In this document: piece by piece, positions 1 through 8,016 of the stretch
Numbering within the stretch: position 1 is the stretch's first letter
Layout: the number at the start of each line of letters is the position of its first letter
Assembly (NCBI GenBank): GCA_029237685.1
Contig: JAQZBV010000019.1
Location: 1 to 33,191 of the forward strand
DNA: 33,191 nt
From: Cytophagaceae bacterium
Lineage (GTDB): Bacteria > Bacteroidota > Bacteroidia > Cytophagales > Cytophagaceae
Direction of reading: 5' to 3'
Notes under the pieces: model-generated
The model's database searches: none
What the model was told of the DNA's origin: nothing
What the model saw: the letters and a program-made list of their open reading frames with translations, nothing else
Made by a program: the position numbers and the translations under genes

Positions 1-756
1 GTCGCCATATATATCATAGACAAAAGGTAAATTACTTTTTTCCAATGCGAGTAGGACGTGTTCTATATTTTTAAGTGGAAGAAGTCTGCTGATACTGATC
101 AATTTTACTACTCCTCGTTCTGGTTGAAGGAGCTTATCTTCTGCAGTTAAAAAAGCAGCATCAAGGCCATGCGGAAGCAAGTGAGAACTATTCGACGGAA
201 CGAGTTGATCAATTATTTTTTTATAGAAGTGATTAATGCTAATCACCGCTTCTGCATGATTAAGATCTTGTTTGGCTTGCTTGCTATGGATGGAAGAAAA
301 AATTTTCCTTGATGTTACAACATAAGGAATATTTAATTTTCGGGATAATCGATGAGCGATATAGGATGAATGCTGAACATGATGTGCATGGATCAGCGTT
401 ACTTTTTCTTCTTGTACAATTCTGATCAGTCTGGCTTTATTGGTAATATAGCTTAGCCAGTGAAATAAAGGTCGTAGTATTCGGATTCTGTAACCTCTCA
501 TAAAGAAGTTCATGACATATATTTCTTGGCCATGTGTGACGTATTTTTTTTGTTGGCCAAGAGTTCGAAACGAACGCCATTTTGGTAACAAAAAGGATGT
601 CATGGTACTGACAAACGGAATAGCTAATATAAAGACATGTTTTACTTCAGGGTAATACTCAGCGTGTTTTTGAGCGGTAACAATAAGTATATCATTATCT
701 CTTTCTTTGGCTTTTATTGGTGCAGGCTGGAATTCTGAAATGTTTAGTATCACCAT
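1..756 (-). CDS. GT4-type glycosyltransferase, 3' end cut by window edge
   Basis: The frame stays open from an ATG at 756 to base 1: 252 codons with no stop, so the C-terminus lies outside the window. The translation reads like a GT-B fold transferase of family GT4. The N-terminal Rossmann half contains a segment LIHAHHVQHSSYIAHRLSRK (around residues 133-152) followed by IPYVVTSRKIF, typical of the acceptor-binding half. Near the cut end, KLISISRLLPLKNIEHVL opens the second, nucleotide-sugar-binding half. No signal peptide is visible, so it is probably a cytoplasmic, peripheral membrane enzyme adding a sugar to the lipid-linked repeat unit. It starts 16 bases after the stop of the upstream GT2 and is third in a minus-strand run of glycosyltransferases. 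Donor and acceptor cannot be read from the sequence. The family call is good; the exact start is less sure because the frame is also open upstream. Confidence 0.8.
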   Translation of the reverse strand, partial: MVILNISEFQPAPIKAKERDNDILIVTAQKHAEYYPEVKHVFILAIPFVSTMTSFLLPKWRSFRTLGQQKKYVTHGQEIYVMNFFMRGYRIRILRPLFHWLSYITNKARLIRIVQEEKVTLIHAHHVQHSSYIAHRLSRKLNIPYVVTSRKIFSSIHSKQAKQDLNHAEAVISINHFYKKIIDQLVPSNSSHLLPHGLDAAFLTAEDKLLQPERGVVKLISISRLLPLKNIEHVLLALEKSNLPFVYDIYGD

Positions 757-772
757 AATGGATAATAGTCTA

Positions 773-1735
773 TTACCTTTTAACAGTAAGACGTTTTACT
801 TTATAGTATAGTATAAATATTATTTTAGAATAAATAATTATCCCCATGATAAACGGTTTAGGCACTAAAATGATATTGAATAGATCTCTTATAAAAAGGT
901 GGTTTAGAGCATCTTTTCTTAAACGATTACTTAAATCAATATTGTGGAGTGGGATAGATCTAAGTATTGCTGTAAAGTAAAACCTGATCAATGAAAATGT
1001 AAAAAACTTTTTTTCAATAGAAGAAAGTGTATGTATATTATAATGATCAATGACTGAATAGACAGCTGGAAGAGCAGCCATAAGATTGCTTGGAGTATTG
1101 GATTCACTGCTGCTTACACTATCTTTTCTTGCATAATAGCAGTAAACAATTTCATTGGTAAAGAATAATGAGTTAGCTTGTTTGAAAAGATTAGCGCTGA
1201 TACTGAAATCCTGATACATACTAGAGTCTTCAAATCTAATAGCCTTCATCAGATTTCGGTTAAAGCATTTGCAGAAAATGAGTACAGGAAAGGAGTAAAG
1301 TTGATGATCGCTCAATTTGTTTTTGTACAAAAGGGTGTCAGCATGAGTGAAATGATAGAAGATGCCTTGATTTACCGACTCTGTATAACGTTCGACGTTT
1401 CCAATGATAATATCAGGTTGATGTTTTTGTATGATGGTTTGATAAAGCAAGAGTGTCTGATCTGGTATCACATCATCACTGTCCGATAATAAAATATAAT
1501 CTCCTTGCGATTTTTCAATCCCATATTGACGAGCTGAGTTGGCACCGGTTTTAGGGATAGTATATATTGAAATTTCAGGGTGTTTTTTTTGAATACTTAA
1601 ACTCATAAGTTCAGATATCCCGTCTCCGACCAAAATTAATTCAGTTTGCTCGGATAATTGAGGAATCAGACTTAATAACATTCGGTCCAACAATGAACTG
1701 TATTCATGAAACGGTATAATAATGGACAGAAGCAT
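773..1735 (-). CDS. GT2 (GT-A fold) glycosyltransferase
   Basis: 320 residues. The N-terminus MLLSIIIPFHEYSSLLDRML and ILVGDG around residue 35 are the standard GT2 opening strand and nucleotide-binding loop. LLSDSDDVIPDQTL around residues 82-95 holds the DXD-type metal and UDP-sugar site. The C-terminal part is basic and hydrophobic (PFIMGIIIYSKIIFILYYKVKRL), suggesting membrane association at the inner face of the cytoplasmic membrane. It lies 8 bases after the GT4 gene at 1744-2895 and just before the partial GT4, so the three are probably one transcript building the repeat unit. The sugar transferred cannot be predicted. It is AT-rich like the other repeat-unit genes. Confidence 0.9.
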   Translation of the reverse strand: MLLSIIIPFHEYSSLLDRMLLSLIPQLSEQTELILVGDGISELMSLSIQKKHPEISIYTIPKTGANSARQYGIEKSQGDYILLSDSDDVIPDQTLLLYQTIIQKHQPDIIIGNVERYTESVNQGIFYHFTHADTLLYKNKLSDHQLYSFPVLIFCKCFNRNLMKAIRFEDSSMYQDFSISANLFKQANSLFFTNEIVYCYYARKDSVSSSESNTPSNLMAALPAVYSVIDHYNIHTLSSIEKKFFTFSLIRFYFTAILRSIPLHNIDLSNRLRKDALNHLFIRDLFNIILVPKPFIMGIIIYSKIIFILYYKVKRLTVKR

Positions 1736-1743
1736 GAATGTGA

Positions 1744-2895
1744 TTAAAGTTGTTCGATAACTTCAATGTATTTTTTAGTAATCTCTTCCCATGATAAAAA
1801 TCCAGATGCTTTCTTTTTGCCGCAATCTATTTTGTTTTGGATAAGAACAGGATTGTCATAAGCATTTATCAAGGTATTATAAATGGATTTGTGATCTAGA
1901 GGAGCAAAATAAAAAGCAGCATCCCCACATGCTTCATGTGCAAAATCAAGATCGGATGTAAAAATAGGAATGCCTGCAATCATAGCTTCTCTATATATGA
2001 TTCCAAATGATTCCAATAGAGTAGGCAGTATAAATCCATTTGCTCGTTGATATACTTTGTATAACAAGTTTTGTGGTATATGCCCTATATGAATGATGAT
2101 GTGATCTAGTTTTTTTGCTTTGATCGTTTTTAAAAAATGATCGGCTTTGTGATGCTGAGACGCATCGATGTTAATGAAAATTCGAAACCGGGCATTATTC
2201 TTTTTGATTTCTTCCGCAAGGGGTTCTAATACTTCAATGTTTTTATGTGTATAATATTGACTCAAACAAAGTAAAAAAACATGATCCTTATGCTTTGCTT
2301 TCAGTGCATCTATTTTATTGAGTAGATGGTTGTCAGATTCATTTTCTATTTGTTCGGAAACCGAACTTTCAACGACATGGACATTCGCATTCGATGGATA
2401 AGAGAAATAAGTCAAGAATTGTTTTTTCATTAAGGGCGTTTGTACGGTGATGGCAGTAGCAAAGCGGAGTTGTTTTTTTATGAACCATTTCCTGATTTTC
2501 CTTTTGAAATAATCCGAAGAGCCTTTCTGTCTTTGCCAAGCTATACTATCAGGATATACTACATAGGGCCAATGAAGAAATAACAATTGTTTTCTTTTGA
2601 CAGGAATAGCATAATTACCCATTGAAAAAATGACAGCAGGATTTAATTTTAAAACCATATAGATCAAATAAAAAGAGCTTAACAGATTACCCAACCAAAA
2701 ATGAGTGAAAAAATCGGGCACATAATGTATTCTTATGTTCTTATTGGAACTGAACCGTTCGTATCCTTTTTTTTTGTTGACAAGTATAAGATATTGGTTT
2801 TCAGTGCTTAGGGAATAGAGGGCACTTATAATTCCTATCCCTACACTTTCTCCACCTCCTATTCGAAGGTTGTAGGCATTAACAAGTATTTTCAT
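1744..2895 (-). CDS. GT4 (GT-B fold) glycosyltransferase
   Basis: 383 residues. The N-terminus MKILVNAYNLRIGGGESVG has the glycine-rich loop of GT-B enzymes. The donor-binding half carries PTLLESFGIIYREAMIAGIP, the E-x7-E type GT4 signature, followed by FTSDLDFAHEACGDAAFYF. It is the first gene of the minus-strand glycosyltransferase run, and its start is preceded by AGAGAAGG, a usable ribosome site rare in this window. It is clearly related to the plus-strand gene at 12958-14064 (shared GGG loop, an aromatic-tryptophan stretch before residue 120, and near-identical SDLDFAH-CG motif), so the two may add related sugars or be an old duplication. Predicted role: adding one sugar of the polysaccharide repeat on the cytoplasmic side. 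Specificity is unknown. Confidence 0.9.
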   Translation of the reverse strand: MKILVNAYNLRIGGGESVGIGIISALYSLSTENQYLILVNKKKGYERFSSNKNIRIHYVPDFFTHFWLGNLLSSFYLIYMVLKLNPAVIFSMGNYAIPVKRKQLLFLHWPYVVYPDSIAWQRQKGSSDYFKRKIRKWFIKKQLRFATAITVQTPLMKKQFLTYFSYPSNANVHVVESSVSEQIENESDNHLLNKIDALKAKHKDHVFLLCLSQYYTHKNIEVLEPLAEEIKKNNARFRIFINIDASQHHKADHFLKTIKAKKLDHIIIHIGHIPQNLLYKVYQRANGFILPTLLESFGIIYREAMIAGIPIFTSDLDFAHEACGDAAFYFAPLDHKSIYNTLINAYDNPVLIQNKIDCGKKKASGFLSWEEITKKYIEVIEQL

Positions 2896-2996
2896 TTACC
2901 TTCTCTAGTGGTCTGAATGAGCAATTTACAATACTTTCACGGTTATATTAACATTACGTTAAGCAAGTATACAATTAATATAAAAAGAGCTTTTTC

Positions 2997-3017
2997 GTCT
3001 TTAAAAAAGACTTTTTT
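2997..3017 (+). terminator. Possible leader terminator/attenuator upstream of wzx
   Basis: GTCTTT (2997-3002) pairs with AAAGAC (3006-3011) around three A and is followed at once by six T. The stem is short and weak. Another self-complementary block, AAAAAG-AG-CTTTTT, lies just before it. A terminator shape about 210 bases before the first gene of a capsule operon would fit control by a specialised antiterminator (RfaH/NusG/UpxY type), but no such regulator is in the window. Confidence 0.3.
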
Positions 3018-3062
3018 ATCCTATGGCATGCCCATAACATCGGTTTTTTCTTGATTTATTAG

Positions 3063-3070
3063 TATTTTTG
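3063..3070 (+). promoter_or_regulatory. Possible -7 box for the wzx operon
   Basis: TATTTTTG matches the Bacteroidota -7 consensus TAnnTTTG. No good TTTG is seen at the expected distance upstream (only a TTG about nine bases away), so support is weak. If used, the leader before the TTG start of wzx would be about 150 bases and the attenuator-like hairpin would be upstream of transcription start. Confidence 0.25.
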
Positions 3071-3227
3071 AATACTTACTTGAACATGATCTCTACTTGA
3101 TTTATAATCATTATTGATAGCGGCGTAATGATACTTTTATAAAGAGAGGCATTTCTACCAATGATTTGAAGCATTAGAGGTATCATGATGAATAAGTATT
3201 TTAGTAAAAACAAATAATCTATCCGTT

Positions 3228-4745
3228 TTGTCGAGTTCAAAAAAAATACTACAGAATACGCTCTTTTTATATGTAAGGATGTTTCTGACCATGGGCGTTT
3301 CTTTGTATACATCAAGAGTTGTTCTCAATACTCTGGGAGTGGAAGATTATGGAGCTTATAGTCTTGTGGGAGGAGTAGTGGTGTTATTTGGTTTTTTTAA
3401 TACAGCCATGTCCTCCGCAACCCAACGTTTTCTGTCGTTTGAAATTGGAACGGGAGATTTCGAAAAATTAAAGCAAACCTTTAACGCCACATTGAATATC
3501 CATATCGGTATTGCTTTGCTGGTATTAGTTCTGGCAGAAACGCTGGGATTGTGGTTTGTCAATTATAAATTAAATATTGATTTGGAAAGAATAGATGCCA
3601 TCAATTGGGTATATCAATTTTCTGTATTGGCCTTTATCATTTCTATCATCCAGGTTCCTTATAACTCTTTGATTATAGCAAGAGAAAGAATGAATATATA
3701 TGCTATATATAGCATTGTTGAAGTGTTGCTAAAATTGGGAATTGTGTATTTGTTGCTTGTATCTCCTTACGATAAACTAAAAACGTATGCGGTACTGATG
3801 TTTATCATTTCCTCTTTGATTGCTTTCATCTATATGATCTATTGCAAAAAAGAATTTAAAGAAAGCAAGTATCATTTTTATTATGAACCGAAATATTACC
3901 AAACCTTATTGAGCTATTCCGGATGGAACTTGTTCGGTAACATCGCAGCAGTGGCAAGAGGACAAGGGATCAATATGATTCTTAATTTGTTTTTTGGTAC
4001 CGTTGTCAATGCCGCTTATGGAATTACGATGCAAGTACAGGGTGCGGTGAACGTTTTTGTTACCAATTTCCAGATGGCGGTAAATCCTCAAATTATTAAA
4101 AATTACGCGCAGGCAAATGTGGAGCAAACGCATCGCTTGATTTTTCAAAGCGCCAAATTTTCTTATTTTTTAATGTTAATACTTGTAATGCCGATCATTT
4201 TAAATGTTGATTTTATATTGGAATTTTGGCTCGACAATCCTCCCGCTTATACTTCTTCTTTTGTGATACTTTGTTTGGTAGGTATATTGATCGATTGTGT
4301 ATCGGGTCCCTTGATGAGCGCAGCTCAGGCTACAGGTAAGATCAAATGGTATCAAATTGTTTTGGGTTCACTGATTTTTTTATGTTTGCCAGTTTCATAT
4401 TTTTGGTTGAAAAATTACAGCGAACCTTCCGTAGGATTTCAGGTAATCATTGCCATGAACTTTTTTTCCTTGATCATCAGACTCTTTTTCTTAAAAAGTA
4501 TGATGTCCTTGAGTATAATGGATTTCTTTAAAGAAGTGATTGTAAGAATAGCTATAGTGACCATAGTTAGTTCTGCCCTGGCTTATTTCTATTTAAGTTA
4601 CCTCACTTTACCTAATAAATACTTGACATTTATAGCCAATGCCACGGTTGTTTCTTTGGTCAACATCATTCTGATTTTCTTTATAGGCTTGAAGAAAAAT
4701 GAACGGTTGTTTCTTTATTCATTTTTTAAAAGTAAGGTGGCATGA
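3228..4745 (+). CDS. wzx: Wzx-type polysaccharide flippase
   Basis: 505 residues, almost entirely hydrophobic, with the 12-14 membrane segments of the MOP exporter superfamily. The N-terminal part SLYTSRVVLNTLGVEDYGAY is the characteristic opening of Bacteroidota Wzx-like flippases. It should move lipid-linked repeat units from the cytoplasmic to the periplasmic face of the inner membrane for Wzy. The start used is TTG at 3228: the nearest in-frame stop upstream is TGA at 3189-3191, no ATG lies between, and the next ATG would remove the first helix. No ribosome site is visible. The stop overlaps the next start by four bases (ATGA). It is the first gene of the operon running to 16590. The family is certain; the polymer it carries is not predictable. 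Confidence 0.92.
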   Translation: MSSSKKILQNTLFLYVRMFLTMGVSLYTSRVVLNTLGVEDYGAYSLVGGVVVLFGFFNTAMSSATQRFLSFEIGTGDFEKLKQTFNATLNIHIGIALLVLVLAETLGLWFVNYKLNIDLERIDAINWVYQFSVLAFIISIIQVPYNSLIIARERMNIYAIYSIVEVLLKLGIVYLLLVSPYDKLKTYAVLMFIISSLIAFIYMIYCKKEFKESKYHFYYEPKYYQTLLSYSGWNLFGNIAAVARGQGINMILNLFFGTVVNAAYGITMQVQGAVNVFVTNFQMAVNPQIIKNYAQANVEQTHRLIFQSAKFSYFLMLILVMPIILNVDFILEFWLDNPPAYTSSFVILCLVGILIDCVSGPLMSAAQATGKIKWYQIVLGSLIFLCLPVSYFWLKNYSEPSVGFQVIIAMNFFSLIIRLFFLKSMMSLSIMDFFKEVIVRIAIVTIVSSALAYFYLSYLTLPNKYLTFIANATVVSLVNIILIFFIGLKKNERLFLYSFFKSKVA

Positions 4746-5908
4746 AAACTAAAAGAATAATCCTATTTCTCTTATTCGCATTTTCACTGGCTCTTAATGT
4801 GATGGTGCTGAGTATGGATACCGTTCCTTTTCTATGGCCTAAGGTTGCCCGTAAGCTAGATAAAGAAGATAAGCATATCCTTGCTCCGGATGTACTGGAA
4901 CAAAAAGTCGTCAGCAAAGCATTGGAAATGGCTAAAAGTGATCAGGTCACTGCTGTCTGGAAAGATCATAGGGGGATTACTGAAACGGTGTTTGATTTTG
5001 CCAGAGAAGGTGACAATAGCGCATTTAAAAAATACAATTATCCAAGAGCGTTTTTGTATTATGGGCTGTCAGAATATTATCTTAAACAGGACGGTCAAAA
5101 ATCGATGGACGAGTTTAAAACGATTTTTGATCAATTGTTAGATGCACAGGGCAAGGCTTTGTTTGACCTTGATAAGGTGGATCAGGCACCCTTTGGTTTA
5201 GCAGCGTTGAATTTGTATAGAATATATAAGGAGCAAAAGTACATGCACTTTGCGGACTTGATTTACGATCAGATAGTTATTCATAGAAATCAACAAGGAC
5301 TTGTCTTATATAGGGCTGATGCTACAAATCAATTAAATGATTTGCTGGGCATGATAGTTCCTTTTTTGGTAGAGTATAATAAATTAAAGCCTGGTACTAA
5401 TGCGCTATCCATCGCTAAAGCGCAGTTAGATTTTTTTATTCGGTATGGAGTTGACCCCTTAACTTTCATTCCAGCTCACGGTATAGATTTAAAATCAAAA
5501 ATAAAGACAGGCTCCAGCAATTGGGGAAGAGGTATCGGATGGTATCTGCTGGGTTTGTCGTTTTATCATCAAGCAACGCTGGGGTATCAAAAAGAGGTGG
5601 ATGGCATTTTCAACTCATTGCACGCTGTAAAAAATCCTGAGGCCTTGTGGAGTCAGTTTCCTGGAAGTACCGATCAGTTTGATGCGTCTGCTACAACCTT
5701 GTTTATGGTTAGTTTCAGCAAAGTAAACAGCAAGTTATTCTCCAGTGAGCAAGCATTGAATTTGCTCAGTAAGTATATAGATTCCAATGGTGCACTGATG
5801 CAGACAAGCGGTGACACCTATGGACTTAATGCCTATTCAAAAACATTTGGAGAGAGTGAATTGTCGCAAGGAATGTTAGTGTTGTTGCTTGCTAACCGGA
5901 ATAAATAA
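4742..5908 (+). CDS. Membrane-anchored six-hairpin (GH88/GH105-like) protein
   Basis: 388 residues. An uncleaved signal anchor or signal peptide spans residues about 5-24 (RIILFLLFAFSLALNVMVLS), so the rest is periplasmic. The remainder is alpha-helical with repeated hairpins, as in the (alpha/alpha)6 barrel of unsaturated glucuronyl or rhamnogalacturonyl hydrolases. Two places resemble that fold: NDLLGMIVPFL with Asp200, in the position where GH105 proteins have a D-D-L...PFL motif, and WGRGIGWYLLGL (261-272), like the W-x-R-G-N-G-W element. It is co-translated with wzx (ATGA overlap) and precedes the pyruvyl transferase. Possible roles are periplasmic trimming or editing of the polymer, or binding it. 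The family assignment is from motif resemblance only; enzymatic activity is uncertain because the Asn of the RGNGW element is Ile. Confidence 0.62.
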   Translation: MKTKRIILFLLFAFSLALNVMVLSMDTVPFLWPKVARKLDKEDKHILAPDVLEQKVVSKALEMAKSDQVTAVWKDHRGITETVFDFAREGDNSAFKKYNYPRAFLYYGLSEYYLKQDGQKSMDEFKTIFDQLLDAQGKALFDLDKVDQAPFGLAALNLYRIYKEQKYMHFADLIYDQIVIHRNQQGLVLYRADATNQLNDLLGMIVPFLVEYNKLKPGTNALSIAKAQLDFFIRYGVDPLTFIPAHGIDLKSKIKTGSSNWGRGIGWYLLGLSFYHQATLGYQKEVDGIFNSLHAVKNPEALWSQFPGSTDQFDASATTLFMVSFSKVNSKLFSSEQALNLLSKYIDSNGALMQTSGDTYGLNAYSKTFGESELSQGMLVLLLANRNK

Positions 5909-5912
5909 GAAA

Positions 5913-7025
5913 ATGAAAGAAATGAAAAAGAAAGTTGCCATACAAACATTTAAGCCTACTAATAATTACGGTGGAATATTGCAGGCTTTTGCTTTACAAC
6001 GTGCGATGGAATCCTTAGGATGTGAGGTTACTCATCTCAATCGTTACAATAAACCTCAATCAGCAATTTTAAGAATTAAAATCGCAGCAAGTAAATTGGT
6101 TCATTTCAACTTTCATCGTGTATCTGATAAAGTGCTTAAAAAGTATACTCAATTTATTGATAAAAGGATTAATTTGTCTAAGCCGTTGTTGTCAAAAGAT
6201 AAGTGGGAGCAATACATTCATAATAATAACTTTGATGCAGTAATAGTAGGTAGTGACCAAGTATGGAGATTAGAATACATCACGGATTTAGTTTCTGAGT
6301 TTTTCTTAGATTTTTCTAAAGGGAAAATAAAGAAGGCATCTTACGCTTCTTCTTTTGGTATTGATACCTTCGATCCGAAATATCAACAGGAGGTTAAGAA
6401 TAAACTTAAAGATTTTGATAGTATATCGGTGAGAGAAGATGCTGGACTTAAGATTATTGAAAATGTTTTTAATCTTACTGGATTTCATCATTTAGACCCG
6501 ACATTGCTGTTGACAAAAGAACAATATGCATCAGCATTTGGATTGGATTTAACGAAAACGGATGATTTTATCTTTTGTTATGTGTTAGATAAGAGCCCGC
6601 AGAAACAAAGTATTGTTGACCATGTTAAATTATCATTAGGGTTAGAAGCTCGTTTTGTTTATGGTGCCGGTGTTGACAAAGACAATTATAAGGATCCGGA
6701 TGTGCTGAGAAAACCTTCTATAGAACAATGGGTTCAAAATATTGCTTCCGCTAGATTTGTAATAACAGATTCTTTTCATGGCATGGTCTTTTCGATTATT
6801 TTCAATAAACCTTTTATTGTTATTGGGAATGAAAAAAGAGGGTTGAGCCGCTTTACTTCTTTTCTAAGTAAATTGAATCTAATGGAACGTTTGATATTGA
6901 TAAACAACCCTACCGTTAATCTAGATTTACTGGCTAAGCAAATTGATTATGATACGGTTAATACATTGATTGAGGAAGAAAGACAGAAGAGTTTCTTTTA
7001 TTTAAAGCAGTTATTAAATGAATAG
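5913..7025 (+). CDS. Polysaccharide pyruvyl transferase family protein
   Basis: About 370 residues. The N-terminus VAIQTFKPTNNYGGILQAF, the central DAVIVGSDQVWR and the C-terminal ITDSFHGMVFSIIFNKPFIV are the hallmarks of the pyruvyl transferase family (CsaB/WcaK-like, PF04230). These enzymes use phosphoenolpyruvate to place a pyruvate ketal on a sugar residue, giving the polymer a negative charge. I place the start at ATG 5913, just after the preceding stop, rather than a TTG at 5889 that overlaps the upstream gene; ATG 5922 is also possible. The last eight bases overlap the following GT2. The enzyme probably acts on a lipid-linked intermediate in the cytoplasm. Some family members have other roles, so the ketal is an inference. 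Confidence 0.87.
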   Translation: MKEMKKKVAIQTFKPTNNYGGILQAFALQRAMESLGCEVTHLNRYNKPQSAILRIKIAASKLVHFNFHRVSDKVLKKYTQFIDKRINLSKPLLSKDKWEQYIHNNNFDAVIVGSDQVWRLEYITDLVSEFFLDFSKGKIKKASYASSFGIDTFDPKYQQEVKNKLKDFDSISVREDAGLKIIENVFNLTGFHHLDPTLLLTKEQYASAFGLDLTKTDDFIFCYVLDKSPQKQSIVDHVKLSLGLEARFVYGAGVDKDNYKDPDVLRKPSIEQWVQNIASARFVITDSFHGMVFSIIFNKPFIVIGNEKRGLSRFTSFLSKLNLMERLILINNPTVNLDLLAKQIDYDTVNTLIEEERQKSFFYLKQLLNE

Positions 7026-8016
7026 TCCTTTTTTCTCTATCATTATACCTGTGTATAACTCTTCTAAATACTTACATAAGTGTTTGGATTCGATTGTTAA
7101 TCAATCATACAAAGATTTCGAATTGATTTTGGTCAATGATGGATCAAAGGATAACAGTTTGGACATTTGCACCCAATATGCCGATAGGTATGGATTTATA
7201 TCGGTAATTAACCAACCTAACCAAGGGGTATCGGCAGCAAGAAATAATGGATTGAAAAAGGCGATTGGCAATTACGTTACTTTTATTGATTCAGATGATT
7301 TTATTGAGCAGGAGTATCTTCTTCATTTTTATAATGAAAGTGCCAATGCTGATTTGATTGTAGGTGGTATCGTTACAAAATATGAAGATGATTTGACTGC
7401 ACAACGCAACACCGTATATGTCGTGAAGGATAAAACCTTATCAAATCAAGAAAAAATTATTCAATTAGAAAATAAATATCTTTTGAGCGGTGCTGTTGCA
7501 AAATGCTATAAAAACGAAATTATTAAAAAACATGCTTTGGAAGTGGATGTCAATTTCCATTTTGGGGAAGACGCATTATTTAATTTAGTTTTTTGCATGC
7601 ATGCTCAATCGATTGCATTGTGTGATTTTGTTGGTTATAATTACATACAGCGAGAAACCGACTCCTTGGTAAAGCGCAAATACTCATTTGAGCAAACGAA
7701 TTTGTTTGCAAATACAATTTCTGCAGTTAGACTAGAAGTAAAAAAGAAGTTTGGCATCTCAGCTGAATATGATATGGTAATAGATCGAGAGAGAACGCTA
7801 TTTAAAATTAACGCAATCAGTTCTATGTATAAAGCCAAGTTCTTCCTGCCCAGAAAGCAAAGAGTTCGGCATATAAGGGAAGAACTAAAAAATCTGAATT
7901 TGTCCTCACTACCCGACACCTCTAATTATTATACAATAATGAAAGGTGTTTTTCTGATAAAGACTCCTTTTCTCATCGACTTTCTTTTAAAATTGCTTTA
8001 TTCTAGAGATGAATAA
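7018..8016 (+). CDS. GT2 (GT-A fold) glycosyltransferase
   Basis: 332 residues. FSIIIPVYNSSKYLHKCLDS, then LILVNDGSKDNS and FIDSDDFIEQEY, form a textbook GT2 domain in the first 110 residues: nucleotide-binding loop with DGS and the DXD-type metal site in DSDD. The remaining 220 residues form the acceptor part and end with a hydrophobic, basic tail. It overlaps its neighbours by eight bases on each side, so it is translated as part of the operon. It should add one sugar of the repeat unit from a nucleotide donor at the cytoplasmic face. Donor and linkage unknown. Codon use here is visibly AT-richer than in the amidotransferase genes at 14064-16590. Confidence 0.92.
   Translation: MNSPFFSIIIPVYNSSKYLHKCLDSIVNQSYKDFELILVNDGSKDNSLDICTQYADRYGFISVINQPNQGVSAARNNGLKKAIGNYVTFIDSDDFIEQEYLLHFYNESANADLIVGGIVTKYEDDLTAQRNTVYVVKDKTLSNQEKIIQLENKYLLSGAVAKCYKNEIIKKHALEVDVNFHFGEDALFNLVFCMHAQSIALCDFVGYNYIQRETDSLVKRKYSFEQTNLFANTISAVRLEVKKKFGISAEYDMVIDRERTLFKINAISSMYKAKFFLPRKQRVRHIREELKNLNLSSLPDTSNYYTIMKGVFLIKTPFLIDFLLKLLYSRDE

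Larger units (their letters stand above)
2896..3227. other. Divergent intergenic region of the polysaccharide locus
   Basis: 332 bases between the minus-strand glycosyltransferase run and the plus-strand wzx operon. It is very AT-rich and should contain promoters for both directions. I see a possible plus-strand -7 box (TATTTTTG at 3063-3070), a weak hairpin followed by six T at 2997-3017, and an imperfect palindrome TATGGCATGCCCATA at about 3022-3036. A short frame starting ATGATG at 3185 ends after ten codons (TAA at 3215-3217) and is not convincing as a gene. No RNA gene is recognised. Confidence 0.6.

Noticed and set aside
1178-1489. Open frame of 103 codons on the plus strand
   Set aside because: It is antisense to the GT2 gene, whose motifs are complete; its translation has no family features.
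5889-5912. TTG start for the pyruvyl transferase
   Set aside because: It would overlap the previous gene by 20 bases and adds residues not typical of the family; ATG 5913 or 5922 fits better.
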